Origin: Nonomuraea endophytica
GTDB lineage: Bacteria > Actinomycetota > Actinomycetes > Streptosporangiales > Streptosporangiaceae
DNA length: 64,000 nucleotides
Direction: 5' to 3'
Assembly (NCBI RefSeq): GCF_014203235.1
Contig: NZ_JACHIN010000004.1
Span: 592,817-656,816, forward strand
The translations under genes and the position numbers were made by a program. Positions 43,029-54,183 of this stretch are shown in pieces; position 1 is the stretch's first letter, and each line of letters opens with the position of its first letter. Under the pieces are notes generated by a model, which saw nothing but the letters and a program-made list of their open reading frames with translations, was not told where the DNA came from and searched no databases.

Positions 43029-45968
43029 TCATCCTTCTCCGGCAGCCCGCCCGCCGTCGTAGCCGAGCAGGCGCATCGCCGTGTCGGGGTCCATGGCGGC
43101 TGCCAGCAGCTGGGCGCGGGCATGGGCCTGGTCGCGCTCGTGCTCCGCCCTGGCGCGGGCGGCGCGCAGTCCCCTGACGGCCACGACCGCCAGGCAGGCG
43201 CCCACGATCAGCGCCACCACGACCACGAACAGGATCACCAGCAGTCCCGGCGAGGCCAGCTCGGTGGTGGGTCCCGACCGGGTGACCACCAGGCCGCCCA
43301 TCACCGCCACCAGGACCAGCCCGGCCAGGCTTCCGACCGCGATCAGCACCGCCCGCCCCAGACCCGGCCGCTCGGCCCCGTTGAAAGACACGACGGGCTG
43401 CTGCGGGCGCGGGTGCTGCGCGCGGACCTGTTGCGGAGATTGCGCCCGGACTTGTTGTGGCTGGACCTGTTGCGGGCGGGCCTGTTGTGCGGGCGCTTGT
43501 TGTGCGGGGGCTTGTTGTGCGGGGGCCCAGGCCACGAACTCCGGCCGCGTCGCACCCCCAGCGGCCGGTACGGCAGGCCCGCCAGACCCAGGCCTGCCCC
43601 AAGACGGCACGCCCCCGCGCGGCCCCGGCCGAGTCTGGGCGGGTATGGCCGGGTTCTGGAGGGAAGCGGGCGGGCTCTGAGGAGGGACGGCCGCGTTCTG
43701 AAGGGGGATGGGCGGGTTCTGGAGAGGGACGGCCGGGTTCTGGAGAGGGACGGCCGGGCTCTGGAGAGGGATGGCCGGGCCGGGGACGGGCCTGTGATCC
43801 ACGGCCTCGTCGGCCACCACGCCCGGCAGTTCCCGCTCCACCCGGCTGTGCTCCTGATGCGCCCTGGCCGCCTCCAGGTGGTAGTCCTCCAGCTCGGCGT
43901 GGAGCTCGTCGGAGGCATAAACGGTCCCGTCGACCAACGGCCCGGCCCGCCGTTCGATGATCGCCACCACGTCGTCCCCGTTGAGCGTGCGGTGCCTCTC
44001 CAGCGCGTGCGCGACGCTCAGCACCTCCCGCCGGTGCTCCCGCAGCAGCCGCCCGGTCTTCTCCAGCAGCCGCCCGAGGTTGGACTCGATCCGCTCCCCC
44101 AGCAGGTCGGGCCGCCGCGCCGCCGTACCGCCGATGATCTCCAGCTCCCGCAGCGCGGGCAGCGAGGCGACCCCGGAGCCCATCCCCCAGGAGGACTCCA
44201 TGAGCGCGGTCAGGAACGTGGCCGAGTGCAGGTCGCCGGAGACGCCCGAGGAGTTGTCCTCGGCGAAAAACATCCGCTCCCCGGCCAGCGAGGCGAGCGA
44301 GACCATGATGTCCGCCTCGTACTCCGACTTCCACCGGGTGAACCGGTCCTCCGGCTTGATCGAGGCGACCATGCCGAGGTAGTCGGCGCCCTTCTCGATC
44401 GTGGCGATGTCGATCTCCAGGTGGGAGCGCGTGTAGTAGGCCACCACGGCGTGGCTGGCCTCGTGGACGGCGACGGCGTGCCGTTCGCGCTCGACGTACT
44501 CGACGTCCTCCGGCGGCCCGAGCTGCTTGAGTCTCTTGGCCCGCAGCACGTCGGACCAGGTGATGATCCCGCGGCCGGCCCGGATGGCGGTGATCAGCGA
44601 CTCGTTGACCAGGTCCTTGATCGTGGCGCCGGTGGCGTGGGGCGTGATCGTGGCCAACTTGTCGAGCTGTCGCGGGGTGAGCTCGTGCGCGACCTTGTCG
44701 AAGTAGCCCTGGTAGGTGCGTACCCGCCCGGCCTTGGACGGGTAGCCGACCTTGTGGACGCGGTCGATGCGGCCGGGCCGTAACAGCGCCTCGTCGAGCG
44801 CGTCGGGGCGGTTGGTGGCCATCATGAGGAGGATGCGGTACTTGGGTGGCGGCTTGGGGCGCATGCCCAGCACGCGGCGTACCGGCCGGTTGAAGAGGCC
44901 GCGCGGCTTGTTCAGGCCGGACAGCTCGGTGAGCAGCGCCTGAAGCGTGCCGGAGTTCGTCATGCCTGGGACCGGCTCGGGGCCGTGCGCCTTGACGGAG
45001 AGGACGGAGCGGGTCTCCTCCGACAGGTAGTTCAGGCCGTGGCAGCCGCTGAAGCCCTGCTGGCCCGGCGGGCCCTGCCGGGCGCGTTTGCCGAGGCGGT
45101 CCGCCTCGTCGAACAAGACGATCACCCCGCCGTGACGCAGGGCGAGCTTGCGCAGCTTCCTGAAGAGCGCCTTCACCTTGAGGACGCCGGTGAAGGCGCC
45201 GGAGTCCACGAGCACGTACGGCTTGCCGCTCTCACCGGCCACCGCCTCGGCGATCAGCGTCTTGCCGGTGCCCGGCGGCCCCCAGAGCAGCAGCCCGCCG
45301 GGCACGTGGCCGCTGCGTGCCTCGATGACGTCGGGCCTGTCCAGGAAGACGATGTTCTCCCTGACCCGCTCGACCACGTGGTCCTGCCCCCACACGTCGG
45401 TGAAGCGGGTCTTGATGCCGCCGGGCAAGTACGTCTCCACGCCGCCGCGCGACAGGAACCACACCAGCCCGCCGAGCAGGATGATGACCACGAGGAACAG
45501 GAAAAACGGCAGCTCCCGCACGACCAGCGCCGGGGCCCTGAACAGGGCGGCGAACGGGCTGACCTCCAGCACCGCCCCGAGCACCAGCGCGGCCAGCGAC
45601 ACCCAGAAGGCGATCTTGACGGCTCCGGCGATCCGGAAGCGGGTCCAGTCGCCGAAGCGGCGGTGCGACCAGCGTTCGAGGCCGCCGAAGACCTTCTGGC
45701 TCCAGAACCGGTGATAGCCGGAGGAACGCTCGCCGGCCAGGAAGTGCGCCTGCCGTACCGTCTCGGCGGCCATCAGCCAGAAGATCCACGGATGGGCCGC
45801 CCCGACGTACTGCACGGCCTCCCCGAAGGAGATGATGCCTTCGAAGTCCGCCATCGCCTTCCAGGTCAGGACGAGGAAGGCGGCCAGCAGCCCGATCAGG
45901 AACCTGCCACGATCCCAGAGCCGCATCTTCGTCCTGACTCCGCCCCCGCGGGCGATGGTTGTGGTCAC
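43029..45968 (-). CDS. FtsH-like membrane AAA+ metalloprotease with unusual C-terminal extension
   Basis: This is a 979-residue protein in the inner membrane. The N-terminus has several helices (about residues 20-175) instead of FtsH's usual two. The AAA module follows: Walker A GPPGTGKT (230-237), Walker B VIVLFDEAD, and MMATNRPDALDEALLRPGRID. The M41 protease motif is HEASH (502-506), with the third ligand in VSGDLHSAT. After the protease domain come about 110 residues of Pro/Gln repeats, a QQ-rich stretch, and two more membrane helices near residues 880-935. FtsH has no such tail, so this is a distinct family that probably degrades membrane or lipoprotein clients. It is the second gene after a lipoprotein gene, 10 bases apart. 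Confidence 0.85.
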   Translation of the reverse strand: MTTTIARGGGVRTKMRLWDRGRFLIGLLAAFLVLTWKAMADFEGIISFGEAVQYVGAAHPWIFWLMAAETVRQAHFLAGERSSGYHRFWSQKVFGGLERWSHRRFGDWTRFRIAGAVKIAFWVSLAALVLGAVLEVSPFAALFRAPALVVRELPFFLFLVVIILLGGLVWFLSRGGVETYLPGGIKTRFTDVWGQDHVVERVRENIVFLDRPDVIEARSGHVPGGLLLWGPPGTGKTLIAEAVAGESGKPYVLVDSGAFTGVLKVKALFRKLRKLALRHGGVIVLFDEADRLGKRARQGPPGQQGFSGCHGLNYLSEETRSVLSVKAHGPEPVPGMTNSGTLQALLTELSGLNKPRGLFNRPVRRVLGMRPKPPPKYRILLMMATNRPDALDEALLRPGRIDRVHKVGYPSKAGRVRTYQGYFDKVAHELTPRQLDKLATITPHATGATIKDLVNESLITAIRAGRGIITWSDVLRAKRLKQLGPPEDVEYVERERHAVAVHEASHAVVAYYTRSHLEIDIATIEKGADYLGMVASIKPEDRFTRWKSEYEADIMVSLASLAGERMFFAEDNSSGVSGDLHSATFLTALMESSWGMGSGVASLPALRELEIIGGTAARRPDLLGERIESNLGRLLEKTGRLLREHRREVLSVAHALERHRTLNGDDVVAIIERRAGPLVDGTVYASDELHAELEDYHLEAARAHQEHSRVERELPGVVADEAVDHRPVPGPAIPLQSPAVPLQNPAVPLQNPPIPLQNAAVPPQSPPASLQNPAIPAQTRPGPRGGVPSWGRPGSGGPAVPAAGGATRPEFVAWAPAQQAPAQQAPAQQARPQQVQPQQVRAQSPQQVRAQHPRPQQPVVSFNGAERPGLGRAVLIAVGSLAGLVLVAVMGGLVVTRSGPTTELASPGLLVILFVVVVALIVGACLAVVAVRGLRAARARAEHERDQAHARAQLLAAAMDPDTAMRLLGYDGGRAAGEG
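43645..43780 (-). repeat. 21-bp tandem repeats encoding a Pro/Gln-rich linker
   Basis: About seven imperfect copies of a 21-bp unit inside the FtsH-like gene, encoding repeated NPAVPLQ-type heptads. A second, 15-bp array encoding APAQQ follows at about 43476-43530. Both keep the frame. Confidence 0.85.
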
Positions 45969-45978
45969 TGGAGCTCCC

Positions 45979-46656
45979 TCATCCGGGCAGCCGGAGCAGC
46001 TTGAAGGACTGCGCGATCTGGTCGATCTCGCCGCCGCGTTCGCTGAAGCAGAGCGACCGGCAGCTGACGATCAGCACCGAGACCGTGGCGCCCTTCTCGT
46101 CGAGGATCGCGGTCTGGTCGAAGGTCTGGACGCCGGGGCCGATCTGGTAGTTGAAGCGGAGCCGTACGCCCCGGGCGCCGCCGTCCAGGGTCAGGACCCG
46201 GTCGAGCAGCGGCTCGAACCTGAGATAGAGGGGCATCTGCCCGCTGCCGAGCCGGTCGGTGAGGTAGGCGGTCCTGGCGGGCTCCGTCACCGGGAAGACG
46301 AAGTCGCGCAGCCCGTCGAGCGAGACTCGGTCGCGCTCGCGCGTGGTGAGCCGGTGGACGGTGGAGTACACGAACGGGTCGCCGGAGCCGAGCAGGTGCT
46401 GGAGTGTCGGCTCGCCCGCCCGGTCGAAGGCGGTGGACCACACCCGCTCCTTGCGCAGCCGGGCGGCCTCGGAGTCGGGGTGGAGCCTGCTCAGATACAG
46501 CTCGATCGGGTAGGCGTCGAGCTGGGCGAAGGAGGAGGGGACCTTGAAGTAGGTCGTGCCGCCCTTGTCGCGTACGTAATGGAAGGCCGGCCGGCCGCAG
46601 GCCGATGCCAGCAGGACCACGATCATGACCGCGGCCCAGGTCCGTACCGATATCAC
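45979..46656 (-). CDS. Lipoprotein of unknown function, partner of the FtsH-like protease
   Basis: This 225-residue protein has a lipoprotein signal (MISVRTWAAVMIVVLLASAC, lipobox LASAC). The mature part has TTYFKVPSSFAQLDAYPI at its start and two later Cys (SCRSLCF) likely to bond. The fold resembles the PsbP/LpqN-like secreted domains of actinomycetes, but only by general pattern. It ends 10 bases before the FtsH-like gene, so they form one transcript and the protein may be a substrate or adaptor outside the membrane. Confidence 0.75.
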   Translation of the reverse strand: MISVRTWAAVMIVVLLASACGRPAFHYVRDKGGTTYFKVPSSFAQLDAYPIELYLSRLHPDSEAARLRKERVWSTAFDRAGEPTLQHLLGSGDPFVYSTVHRLTTRERDRVSLDGLRDFVFPVTEPARTAYLTDRLGSGQMPLYLRFEPLLDRVLTLDGGARGVRLRFNYQIGPGVQTFDQTAILDEKGATVSVLIVSCRSLCFSERGGEIDQIAQSFKLLRLPG

Positions 46657-46784
46657 CGGGGCTTACCTCCGCTTAACGGACCAACGGTGTTGTTGTGCCC
46701 TTTTTCATGCGGAATGAGCGTCATGACCGGTGACAAATCTTGACCAAATCTTGGCCGTCCCTTGGCTTTACTTGTTACGGAAGT

Positions 46785-47192
46785 CTAGGGGTACTCCTTG
46801 ACCGGAACCTGCACGGTGACCGTGCCCGCCTCCTGGAACTGGAAGGTCGCCGGAACCCACGAGCCCACCCGCGCCTCCAGCCCGGTGGCGGTGGCGATCG
46901 CCCGGTCCCCGCCGACCGGCTCGGCGGGCGGCAGCTCGATCGGGGCCGGCAGGGCGAGCTGCCCGGAGCTGATCGTGAGCTGGACCAGCCGGTCCGCCCG
47001 TGTGCCCGAGTTGATCAGCACCGCGTGCAGCGAACCGCCTTTCAGCAGGTAGGCGTTGCGCACGTGCACGCCCCGCTGGCTGGCGTTCCCGCCGTCGTTG
47101 CGGGGCAGCGCCGCGCCCGGCGCCTCCCCCTGCTCGGCCCCGCAGGCCGTGACGAAGAGCAACGCGGCGGCGAGTAAACCTAAGGCACGCAT
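46785..47192 (-). CDS. Small lipoprotein, PCuAC-like fold without copper ligands
   Basis: This protein has 135 residues with a lipoprotein signal ending FVTAC. The mature part (VHVRNAYLLKGGSLHAVLINSGTRADRLVQL, ending GTVTVQVPVKEY) resembles the cupredoxin-like DUF461/PCu(A)C fold found in secreted actinomycete lipoproteins. The Met and His residues that bind copper in true PCu(A)C are absent, so a copper role is unlikely. The ATG at 47192 gives the clean signal peptide. It is divergent from the small CMD-family gene. Confidence 0.7.
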   Translation of the reverse strand: MRALGLLAAALLFVTACGAEQGEAPGAALPRNDGGNASQRGVHVRNAYLLKGGSLHAVLINSGTRADRLVQLTISSGQLALPAPIELPPAEPVGGDRAIATATGLEARVGSWVPATFQFQEAGTVTVQVPVKEYP

Positions 47193-47295
47193 GCCTTCAC
47201 GGTCACTCCGCCGCAACGTTCCCGCAACCCCCATTGGTCCATCTCCCGAAGTAGCGAAAGATATGAGGATCACCCGGATAGGGAGCGCGGTTTGC

Positions 47296-47562
47296 ATGGC
47301 AGAGATGACATTCGCCGATCTGTGGTCACGAGACGCGCTCTCTTTCCGAGAACGCCGGCTCCTGCTGCTCGGCCTGCTCGTCGGCCAGGGCGGTCTGGAC
47401 GATGAACTGCTGATCCAGCTGGACGCGGCGGTGCGGGCCAGAGAGCTGAGCGTGGAGGAGTTGCGGGAGGTCGTGGCCTTCCTCACCCACTACGCCGGCT
47501 GGGCACGCGGCGCCCGGCTCAACGCCCAGGTGGAGGATCTCATCGACCAGATTTCCGGCTGA
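47296..47562 (+). CDS. Short carboxymuconolactone decarboxylase-family protein
   Basis: This 88-residue all-helical protein contains the second half of the CMD fold: LSFRERRLLLLGLLVGQGG and LSVEELREVVAFLTHYAGWARGARLNAQV. The redox CxxxH motif found in AhpD-like members is absent, so a peroxidase role is excluded; a binding or structural role is possible. I chose ATG at 47296 with GGGAG nine bases upstream; an ATG at 47262 is an alternative that adds 11 residues. It is divergent from the lipoprotein gene. Confidence 0.65.
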   Translation: MAEMTFADLWSRDALSFRERRLLLLGLLVGQGGLDDELLIQLDAAVRARELSVEELREVVAFLTHYAGWARGARLNAQVEDLIDQISG

Positions 47563-47655
47563 ATTCCCCTCCTTGGCAAATGCAGACGATCTCCCGACTT
47601 CACGGAAAACCACGCCACATAATCCGCGACGGGAGTGGTCCATAGGATCTGCCCC

Positions 47656-48864
47656 ATGGGCCGGGCGCTGAGAACGACCATCCGTGCGGCCTTTCCGATG
47701 ATGGCCGCCGAAGGCGTGAAGACGGCGCTCGGCATCGTCGCCGGCGCCGCCCTGGCCCGAGCCCTCCACCCGGAGGGCCGCGGCCTCTACGCGGCGATCG
47801 TCAGCATCGCCACGACCGCCGTCCTCATCGGGCACTGGTCGCTGAACACCTCACAGATCGCCTTCTGGCCACACCGGGTGCTGCGGGCGCGGCTGGCGGG
47901 CAACGCGGTCGTCATCGGCTTCGGCATGGGCACGATCACCGCCCTGCTCGCCTTCGCCGCGGCCGCCGCCTGCGATCCGCGCTCCGCCACACCCGCGCTG
48001 GCGATCGCGCTGGCGTCGGTGCCGTTCACCGTCTGCTGGCTCAACCTGCGCGGTGTGCTGCTTTTGCGCGGGCGCACCCGGCTGGTCAACCAGGCGCAGC
48101 TGGCCTCGGGGTTCGCGCAGTATCTCCCGATCCTGGCGCTGGCCGCGTTCGACCTGCTCACGCTCACCGCCGTGGTCGCGTGCTGGGCGGCGGCCAGCGT
48201 ACCCGCCGTGCTGCGCTTCACCGGCGCGCTCGGGGCGCGCGCGTTGCGCCCCGCCAGGGCCCTGGCCGTCCGCCAGCTCGCCCTGTCCGGCCGCTACCAC
48301 CTCGGCCTCGTCGCCTTCCACCTGCTGCCCGCGGCCGACACGCTGCTGCTCGGATTCCTGCACTCGCCCCGCGAGGCGGGCTTCTACACCGTCGCCGCCG
48401 GGGTCCTGATGCTGGTGAAGATCCCGACCGAGGCGGTGGCCCACGTGTGCCTGCCGGGCCAGGCGGGCGGCACCGACTCCGGCTCACGCGCCGTCACCAC
48501 CCACATGCTCGCGCTCAACCTGGTGATCTCGCTGGGGTGCGTCGCGCTGATCGCCGCCGGGGCCGCGTGCGCGCTGCCCTTCGTGTACGGCCCGCCGTAC
48601 GCCGCGAGCGTGGCCCCGCTCTTCGCCCTCGCGCCCGCGGCCGTGATGGCGGCGCTCATCAAACCCGTCGAGCAGCACCTGGCCCGGCTGGCCAGACCCC
48701 GCCCGATGACCATGATCACGCTGTCGGCCCTGGCGCTCAACCTCGGCCTGGACACCGCCTTGATCCCCGCCTGGGGCGCGACGGGCGCGGGCGTGGCCTC
48801 CAGCATCACGCACGCGGTGACGGCGGCCCTGATGATCACCTGGTTCGTCAGATCACCGGACTGA
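47656..48864 (+). CDS. Polysaccharide/oligosaccharide flippase (Wzx/MATE-like)
   Basis: This is a polytopic protein of 402 residues with about twelve helices in the MurJ/Wzx-type arrangement: GVKTALGIVAGAALARALHPEGRGLYAAIVS at the start, LHSPREAGFYTVAAGVLMLVKIPTEA in the middle and WGATGAGVASSITHAVTAALM at the end. Such proteins flip lipid-linked glycans across the membrane. No glycosyltransferase genes are nearby, so it is an isolated member. The ATG at 47656 is preferred over GTG at 47635. Confidence 0.8.
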   Translation: MGRALRTTIRAAFPMMAAEGVKTALGIVAGAALARALHPEGRGLYAAIVSIATTAVLIGHWSLNTSQIAFWPHRVLRARLAGNAVVIGFGMGTITALLAFAAAAACDPRSATPALAIALASVPFTVCWLNLRGVLLLRGRTRLVNQAQLASGFAQYLPILALAAFDLLTLTAVVACWAAASVPAVLRFTGALGARALRPARALAVRQLALSGRYHLGLVAFHLLPAADTLLLGFLHSPREAGFYTVAAGVLMLVKIPTEAVAHVCLPGQAGGTDSGSRAVTTHMLALNLVISLGCVALIAAGAACALPFVYGPPYAASVAPLFALAPAAVMAALIKPVEQHLARLARPRPMTMITLSALALNLGLDTALIPAWGATGAGVASSITHAVTAALMITWFVRSPD

Positions 48865-48913
48865 AGCCCTACGTCAGGCTCTGTGCTGCACTGCCTCCGC
48901 GAGGAGGCCGGTT

Positions 48914-49372
48914 TCACGCGGCTGGGCTGATGACGGCGGCCAGGGTGGCGCCGAGCTCCCAGCAGGCTTCCAGGTCGGTCTTGGCGGGACGGCCGGTGAC
49001 GGTGACGGGCGCGGCCGCGCGCTCCCAGCCCAGCCCGCCCGCGATCGACTCCACCGCGCGCACCGCCCCGGTGGTGTCGTTGTCGCCGTGCACCCACAGC
49101 CCGTACGGCAACCGCCGCGTCTCGGCCAGGCACGGGTAGTAGACGGTGTCCAGGAAGTGCTTGAGCGCGCCCGACATGTAGCCGATGTTGGCACTCGTCC
49201 CCATGAGCAGCCCGTCGGCGGCCAGCAGGTCGGCCGCCGTGGCGCCCAGGGCCGGTTCCGTCACCACCTCGACCCCCTCGACCTCGTCCGTGGTCGCCCC
49301 CTTGAGCACCTGCTCGAACAGCTCGTGCGTGGCCGGTGAAACCGTGTGGTGCACGATCAGCAGGCGGCTCAC
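48914..49372 (-). CDS. Flavodoxin-like/NADPH-dependent FMN reductase family protein
   Basis: This 152-residue protein has the flavodoxin phosphate-binding strand-loop in RLLIVHHTVSPATHELFEQVL, the isoalloxazine-contact segment LLMGTSANIGYMSGALKHFLD (with TSANIGYMSG) and a conserved TGRPAKTDLEACWELGATLAA end. It should bind FMN and carry out electron transfer or quinone reduction. GTG start, overlapping the PQQ-dehydrogenase stop as GTGA; the two are one operon and it might serve as electron partner. Confidence 0.8.
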   Translation of the reverse strand: MSRLLIVHHTVSPATHELFEQVLKGATTDEVEGVEVVTEPALGATAADLLAADGLLMGTSANIGYMSGALKHFLDTVYYPCLAETRRLPYGLWVHGDNDTTGAVRAVESIAGGLGWERAAAPVTVTGRPAKTDLEACWELGATLAAVISPAA

Positions 49373-50529
49373 GACGCCGCCTCGATCTTGTAGACGGGTC
49401 CCTGGAGGCTGAGCGCGTACAGCTCCCCGTCGGCCGCCTGCCCGAACGACGACAGCTGCTCCACCTTGCCCACGTCCAGGACGTCCTCCAGCTCGTCGGC
49501 CTGCGCCGCCTTCACCCATCCCGCGCAGAAGTCCCCGTACAGGAACCGCCCCCGCAACCACGGGATCTTCTCGCCCCGGTAGACGAACCCGGCGATGACC
49601 GAGCAGTTGCCGCCCTCGCCCAGCGGATAGGTGATCACCGGATCGGTGAGGTCCTTCCCCTTGCCGCCGTTGAACGGCTGGTCGCCTTCGCGCAGGTTCC
49701 ACCCGTAGTTCTCGCCGCCCTCGGAACCGGCCGGCTGGAAGTCGACCTCCTCCCAGGCGTTCTGGCCGACGTCCCCGATCCAGAGGTCGCCGCTCTCCTT
49801 GTCGAAGGTGAACCGCCAGGGATTCCTCAGCCCATAGGCCCAGATCTCCGGCTTGGCGCCTTCCTTCCCGGTGAAGGGGTTGTCCTCCGGCACCTTGTAC
49901 GGCGTGCCGCGCGGGTCGATGCGCAGGATCTTGCCCAGCCAGGTGCCGAGATCCTGCCCGTTTCCCTGCGGATCGCCGCCGCTGCCCCCGTCGCCCAGCG
50001 CGATGTACAGATACCCGTCAGGGCCGAACGCCAGCTGCCCGCCGTTGTGGTTGGGGAACGGCTGGTCCTGCCGCAGAACGTCCCGGCGCCCCGTGGCCTT
50101 GCTCCCGTCGAAGGCCCACTCGGTCACGTGGGTGTGGCCGTCCCGGTCGGTCCAGTTCAGGTAGAGCCAGCGGCCGCCCGGATGGAAGGCCACCCCGAGC
50201 AGCCCCTGCTCGTTGCCGGTGCTGACCTCGGCGGACAGGTCGATCACGGTCGCGCCGTCCAGCGTGCGGAGCTTGCCGCCCTGCTCGGCGACGTAGACGC
50301 GGTCGTCGTCCTTGCGTACGGCGAAGGCCACGGGCTTGTCCATCGTGGCCACCTCGCTGAACACCAGCTTGCCCGGCTTGGCCGGCGTCTCGGGGGCAGG
50401 CGTCGTGACCGATGGCGCGCTGGTCTGAGCGGTGGGCGTACCGGCCACGGGAGGGGAGGGTGCGCAGGCCAGCACCGTCGCGGCGAGCACCACCACGACG
50501 GCCGGCGGCGTGAGAAGAGCCGATCGCAC
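49369..50529 (-). CDS. PQQ-dependent sugar dehydrogenase, secreted lipoprotein
   Basis: This 386-residue protein has a lipoprotein signal with Cys22 (VLACAP), a Thr/Pro-rich linker and then a six-bladed propeller of the soluble aldose (GdhB/YliI/sorbosone) dehydrogenase type: NEQGLLGVAFHP, NHNGGQLAFGPDGYLYIALGDGGSGGDPQGNGQ, GKILRIDPRGTPY, YGLRNPWRFTFD and ENYGWNLREG. It should oxidise aldose sugars outside the cell if PQQ is available; no PQQ synthesis genes are in the window. It is upstream of, and coupled to, the flavodoxin-like gene. Confidence 0.85.
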   Translation of the reverse strand: MRSALLTPPAVVVVLAATVLACAPSPPVAGTPTAQTSAPSVTTPAPETPAKPGKLVFSEVATMDKPVAFAVRKDDDRVYVAEQGGKLRTLDGATVIDLSAEVSTGNEQGLLGVAFHPGGRWLYLNWTDRDGHTHVTEWAFDGSKATGRRDVLRQDQPFPNHNGGQLAFGPDGYLYIALGDGGSGGDPQGNGQDLGTWLGKILRIDPRGTPYKVPEDNPFTGKEGAKPEIWAYGLRNPWRFTFDKESGDLWIGDVGQNAWEEVDFQPAGSEGGENYGWNLREGDQPFNGGKGKDLTDPVITYPLGEGGNCSVIAGFVYRGEKIPWLRGRFLYGDFCAGWVKAAQADELEDVLDVGKVEQLSSFGQAADGELYALSLQGPVYKIEAAS

Positions 50530-50599
50530 GCCCCGATCCTCTCACGCCACCCGCGCACGCAACGGCGGCCCGGCGCGCCCGGCGGGCTAATCTGCGAAC

Positions 50600-51349
50600 A
50601 TGCCTACCGCACTGATCACGGGCGCGACCGCCGGCATCGGCGCCGCCTTCGCCCGCCGCCTGGCCGCCGACGGTTTCACGCTGGTCCTCGTCGCCCGCGA
50701 CGAACAGCGCCTGGCCGAGAGCGCCGAGCAGCTCAAGCTCCGGTACGGCGGCGCCGTCGAGACCCTGCCCGCCGACCTGTCCACGGAGGACGGTCTCACC
50801 GCGGTCGAATCCCGCGTCCGCGACGGCGTGGACCTCCTGGTGAACAACGCCGGCTTCGCCCACCCCGGCGGCTTCCTGCAGACCCCGGTCGCGGACGAGC
50901 AGCGCATGCTGAAGGTGCACTGCGAGGCCGTCCTGCGGCTGACGCTGGCCGCACTGCCCGGCATGAAGTCCCGGGGCCGCGGCGCCGTCATCAACGTCGC
51001 ATCGGTGGCCGCCTTCTTCACCCGCGGCACCTACAGCGCGTCGAAGGCCTGGGTGGTCAACTTCAGCACGGCCGCCGCCACCGAGGTGGGCCACCCGCGG
51101 GTGAAGATCATGGCGCTGTGCCCCGGACTCGTCCGCACCGAGTTCCACGAACGCGCCGGCATGGACACCTCCGGCTTCCCCGGCTTCCTCTGGCTGAAGG
51201 CCGACAACGTGGTCAATGAAGCCATGCGTGACCTGGCCCTGGGCCGCGTGATCAGCATCCCGGACCTGCGCTACAAGGCGATCGTCGCGGTGGGCAGGCT
51301 CGTCCCCCGCAACCTGGCAGCCCAGATCTCCACCAGAGTCGGCCGCTGA
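50600..51349 (+). CDS. Short-chain dehydrogenase/reductase (DltE/YqjQ-like SDR)
   Basis: This 249-residue NAD(P)-linked oxidoreductase has the cofactor motif TGATAGIG, the NNAG motif (LVNNAGFAHPGG) and the catalytic segment NVASVAAFFTRGTYSASKAW with Ser, Tyr and Lys. It belongs to the classical SDR group; the substrate is unknown. It stands alone between divergent dehydrogenase and convergent katG genes, and ends at a bidirectional terminator. Confidence 0.88.
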   Translation: MPTALITGATAGIGAAFARRLAADGFTLVLVARDEQRLAESAEQLKLRYGGAVETLPADLSTEDGLTAVESRVRDGVDLLVNNAGFAHPGGFLQTPVADEQRMLKVHCEAVLRLTLAALPGMKSRGRGAVINVASVAAFFTRGTYSASKAWVVNFSTAAATEVGHPRVKIMALCPGLVRTEFHERAGMDTSGFPGFLWLKADNVVNEAMRDLALGRVISIPDLRYKAIVAVGRLVPRNLAAQISTRVGR

Positions 51350-51360
51350 GTGACACGCGA

Positions 51361-51399
51361 AAGCCCCCGTCCTCCTGCAGTGCGGGAGGGCGGGGGCTT
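51361..51399. terminator. Bidirectional terminator between SDR and katG
   Basis: AAGCCCCCGTCCTCC (51361-51375) pairs with GGAGGGCGGGGGCTT (51385-51399), 15 pairs with one G-U, around a 9-base loop. It lies between the convergent stops of the SDR gene and katG. Confidence 0.85.
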
Positions 51400-51417
51400 C
51401 CAGTCGCGCGAGGGTGA

Positions 51418-53637
<2,220 letters not shown>

Positions 53638-53667
53638 GGGGAATCCTTCCGGACTGTCGGATCATGT

Positions 53668-54105
53668 TCAGGCACTGCGTGCGGTGGTGCAGGCGGGGCA
53701 CAGGCCCCAGTAGACGACCTCGGCCTCGTCGATCGTGAAGCCGTTGTCGTCGGCGGCTCTCAGGCAGGGCGCGTGGCCGACGGCGCAGTCGACGTCGGCC
53801 ACGGCACCGCACGAGCGGCACACGACGTGGTGGTGGTTGTCCCCGACGCGCCCCTCGTACAGGGCGGGGCTGCCGGCCGGCTCGATGCGCCTGACGAGCC
53901 GCGCGGCGGTGAGCGCGTGGAGTGCCTCGTACACGGCTTGCAGCGAGATGTGGCCGACGCGCTCGCGGACCCTGGAGGCGATCTCCTCGACGACGAGGTG
54001 GTCGCCGTCACGGACGGTCTCGAGCAGCGCGACACGGGCGGCCGTCACCCGGAGGCCGGCCCCACGCAGTTCCTCGGCGGTGGTCGGAGTCACGGGTGCG
54101 GTCAT
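53668..54105 (-). CDS. furA: Fur-family peroxide/metal-responsive repressor FurA
   Basis: This 145-residue regulator has the winged helix (RVTAARVALLETV, HISLQAVYEALHAL) and the metal-binding hinge GDNHHHVVCRSCGAVADVDC, with a second Cys pair CPACTT for structural zinc. It is directly upstream of katG and is expected to repress both genes with iron or another metal bound, released by peroxide. The 70 bases before its ATG are the most AT-rich of the area (TTAGTT, TATCGT, TTCGTGTTTGTG) and probably hold its promoter and own operator. Confidence 0.93.
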   Translation of the reverse strand: MTAPVTPTTAEELRGAGLRVTAARVALLETVRDGDHLVVEEIASRVRERVGHISLQAVYEALHALTAARLVRRIEPAGSPALYEGRVGDNHHHVVCRSCGAVADVDCAVGHAPCLRAADDNGFTIDEAEVVYWGLCPACTTARSA

Positions 54106-54183
54106 GGCGCCAAAGCTACCCGCACAAACACGAACGATACAAGAGAACTAACCATGCAAGCTTGGCGAACCCCCGGGAAACCC

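Noticed and set aside
46728..46765. Short direct repeats (CAAATCTTG, twice) between two lipoprotein genes
   Set aside because: Only two imperfect short copies with no clear regulatory pattern.
46785..47192. A copper chaperone PCu(A)C
   Set aside because: The metal-binding Met and His residues are absent.
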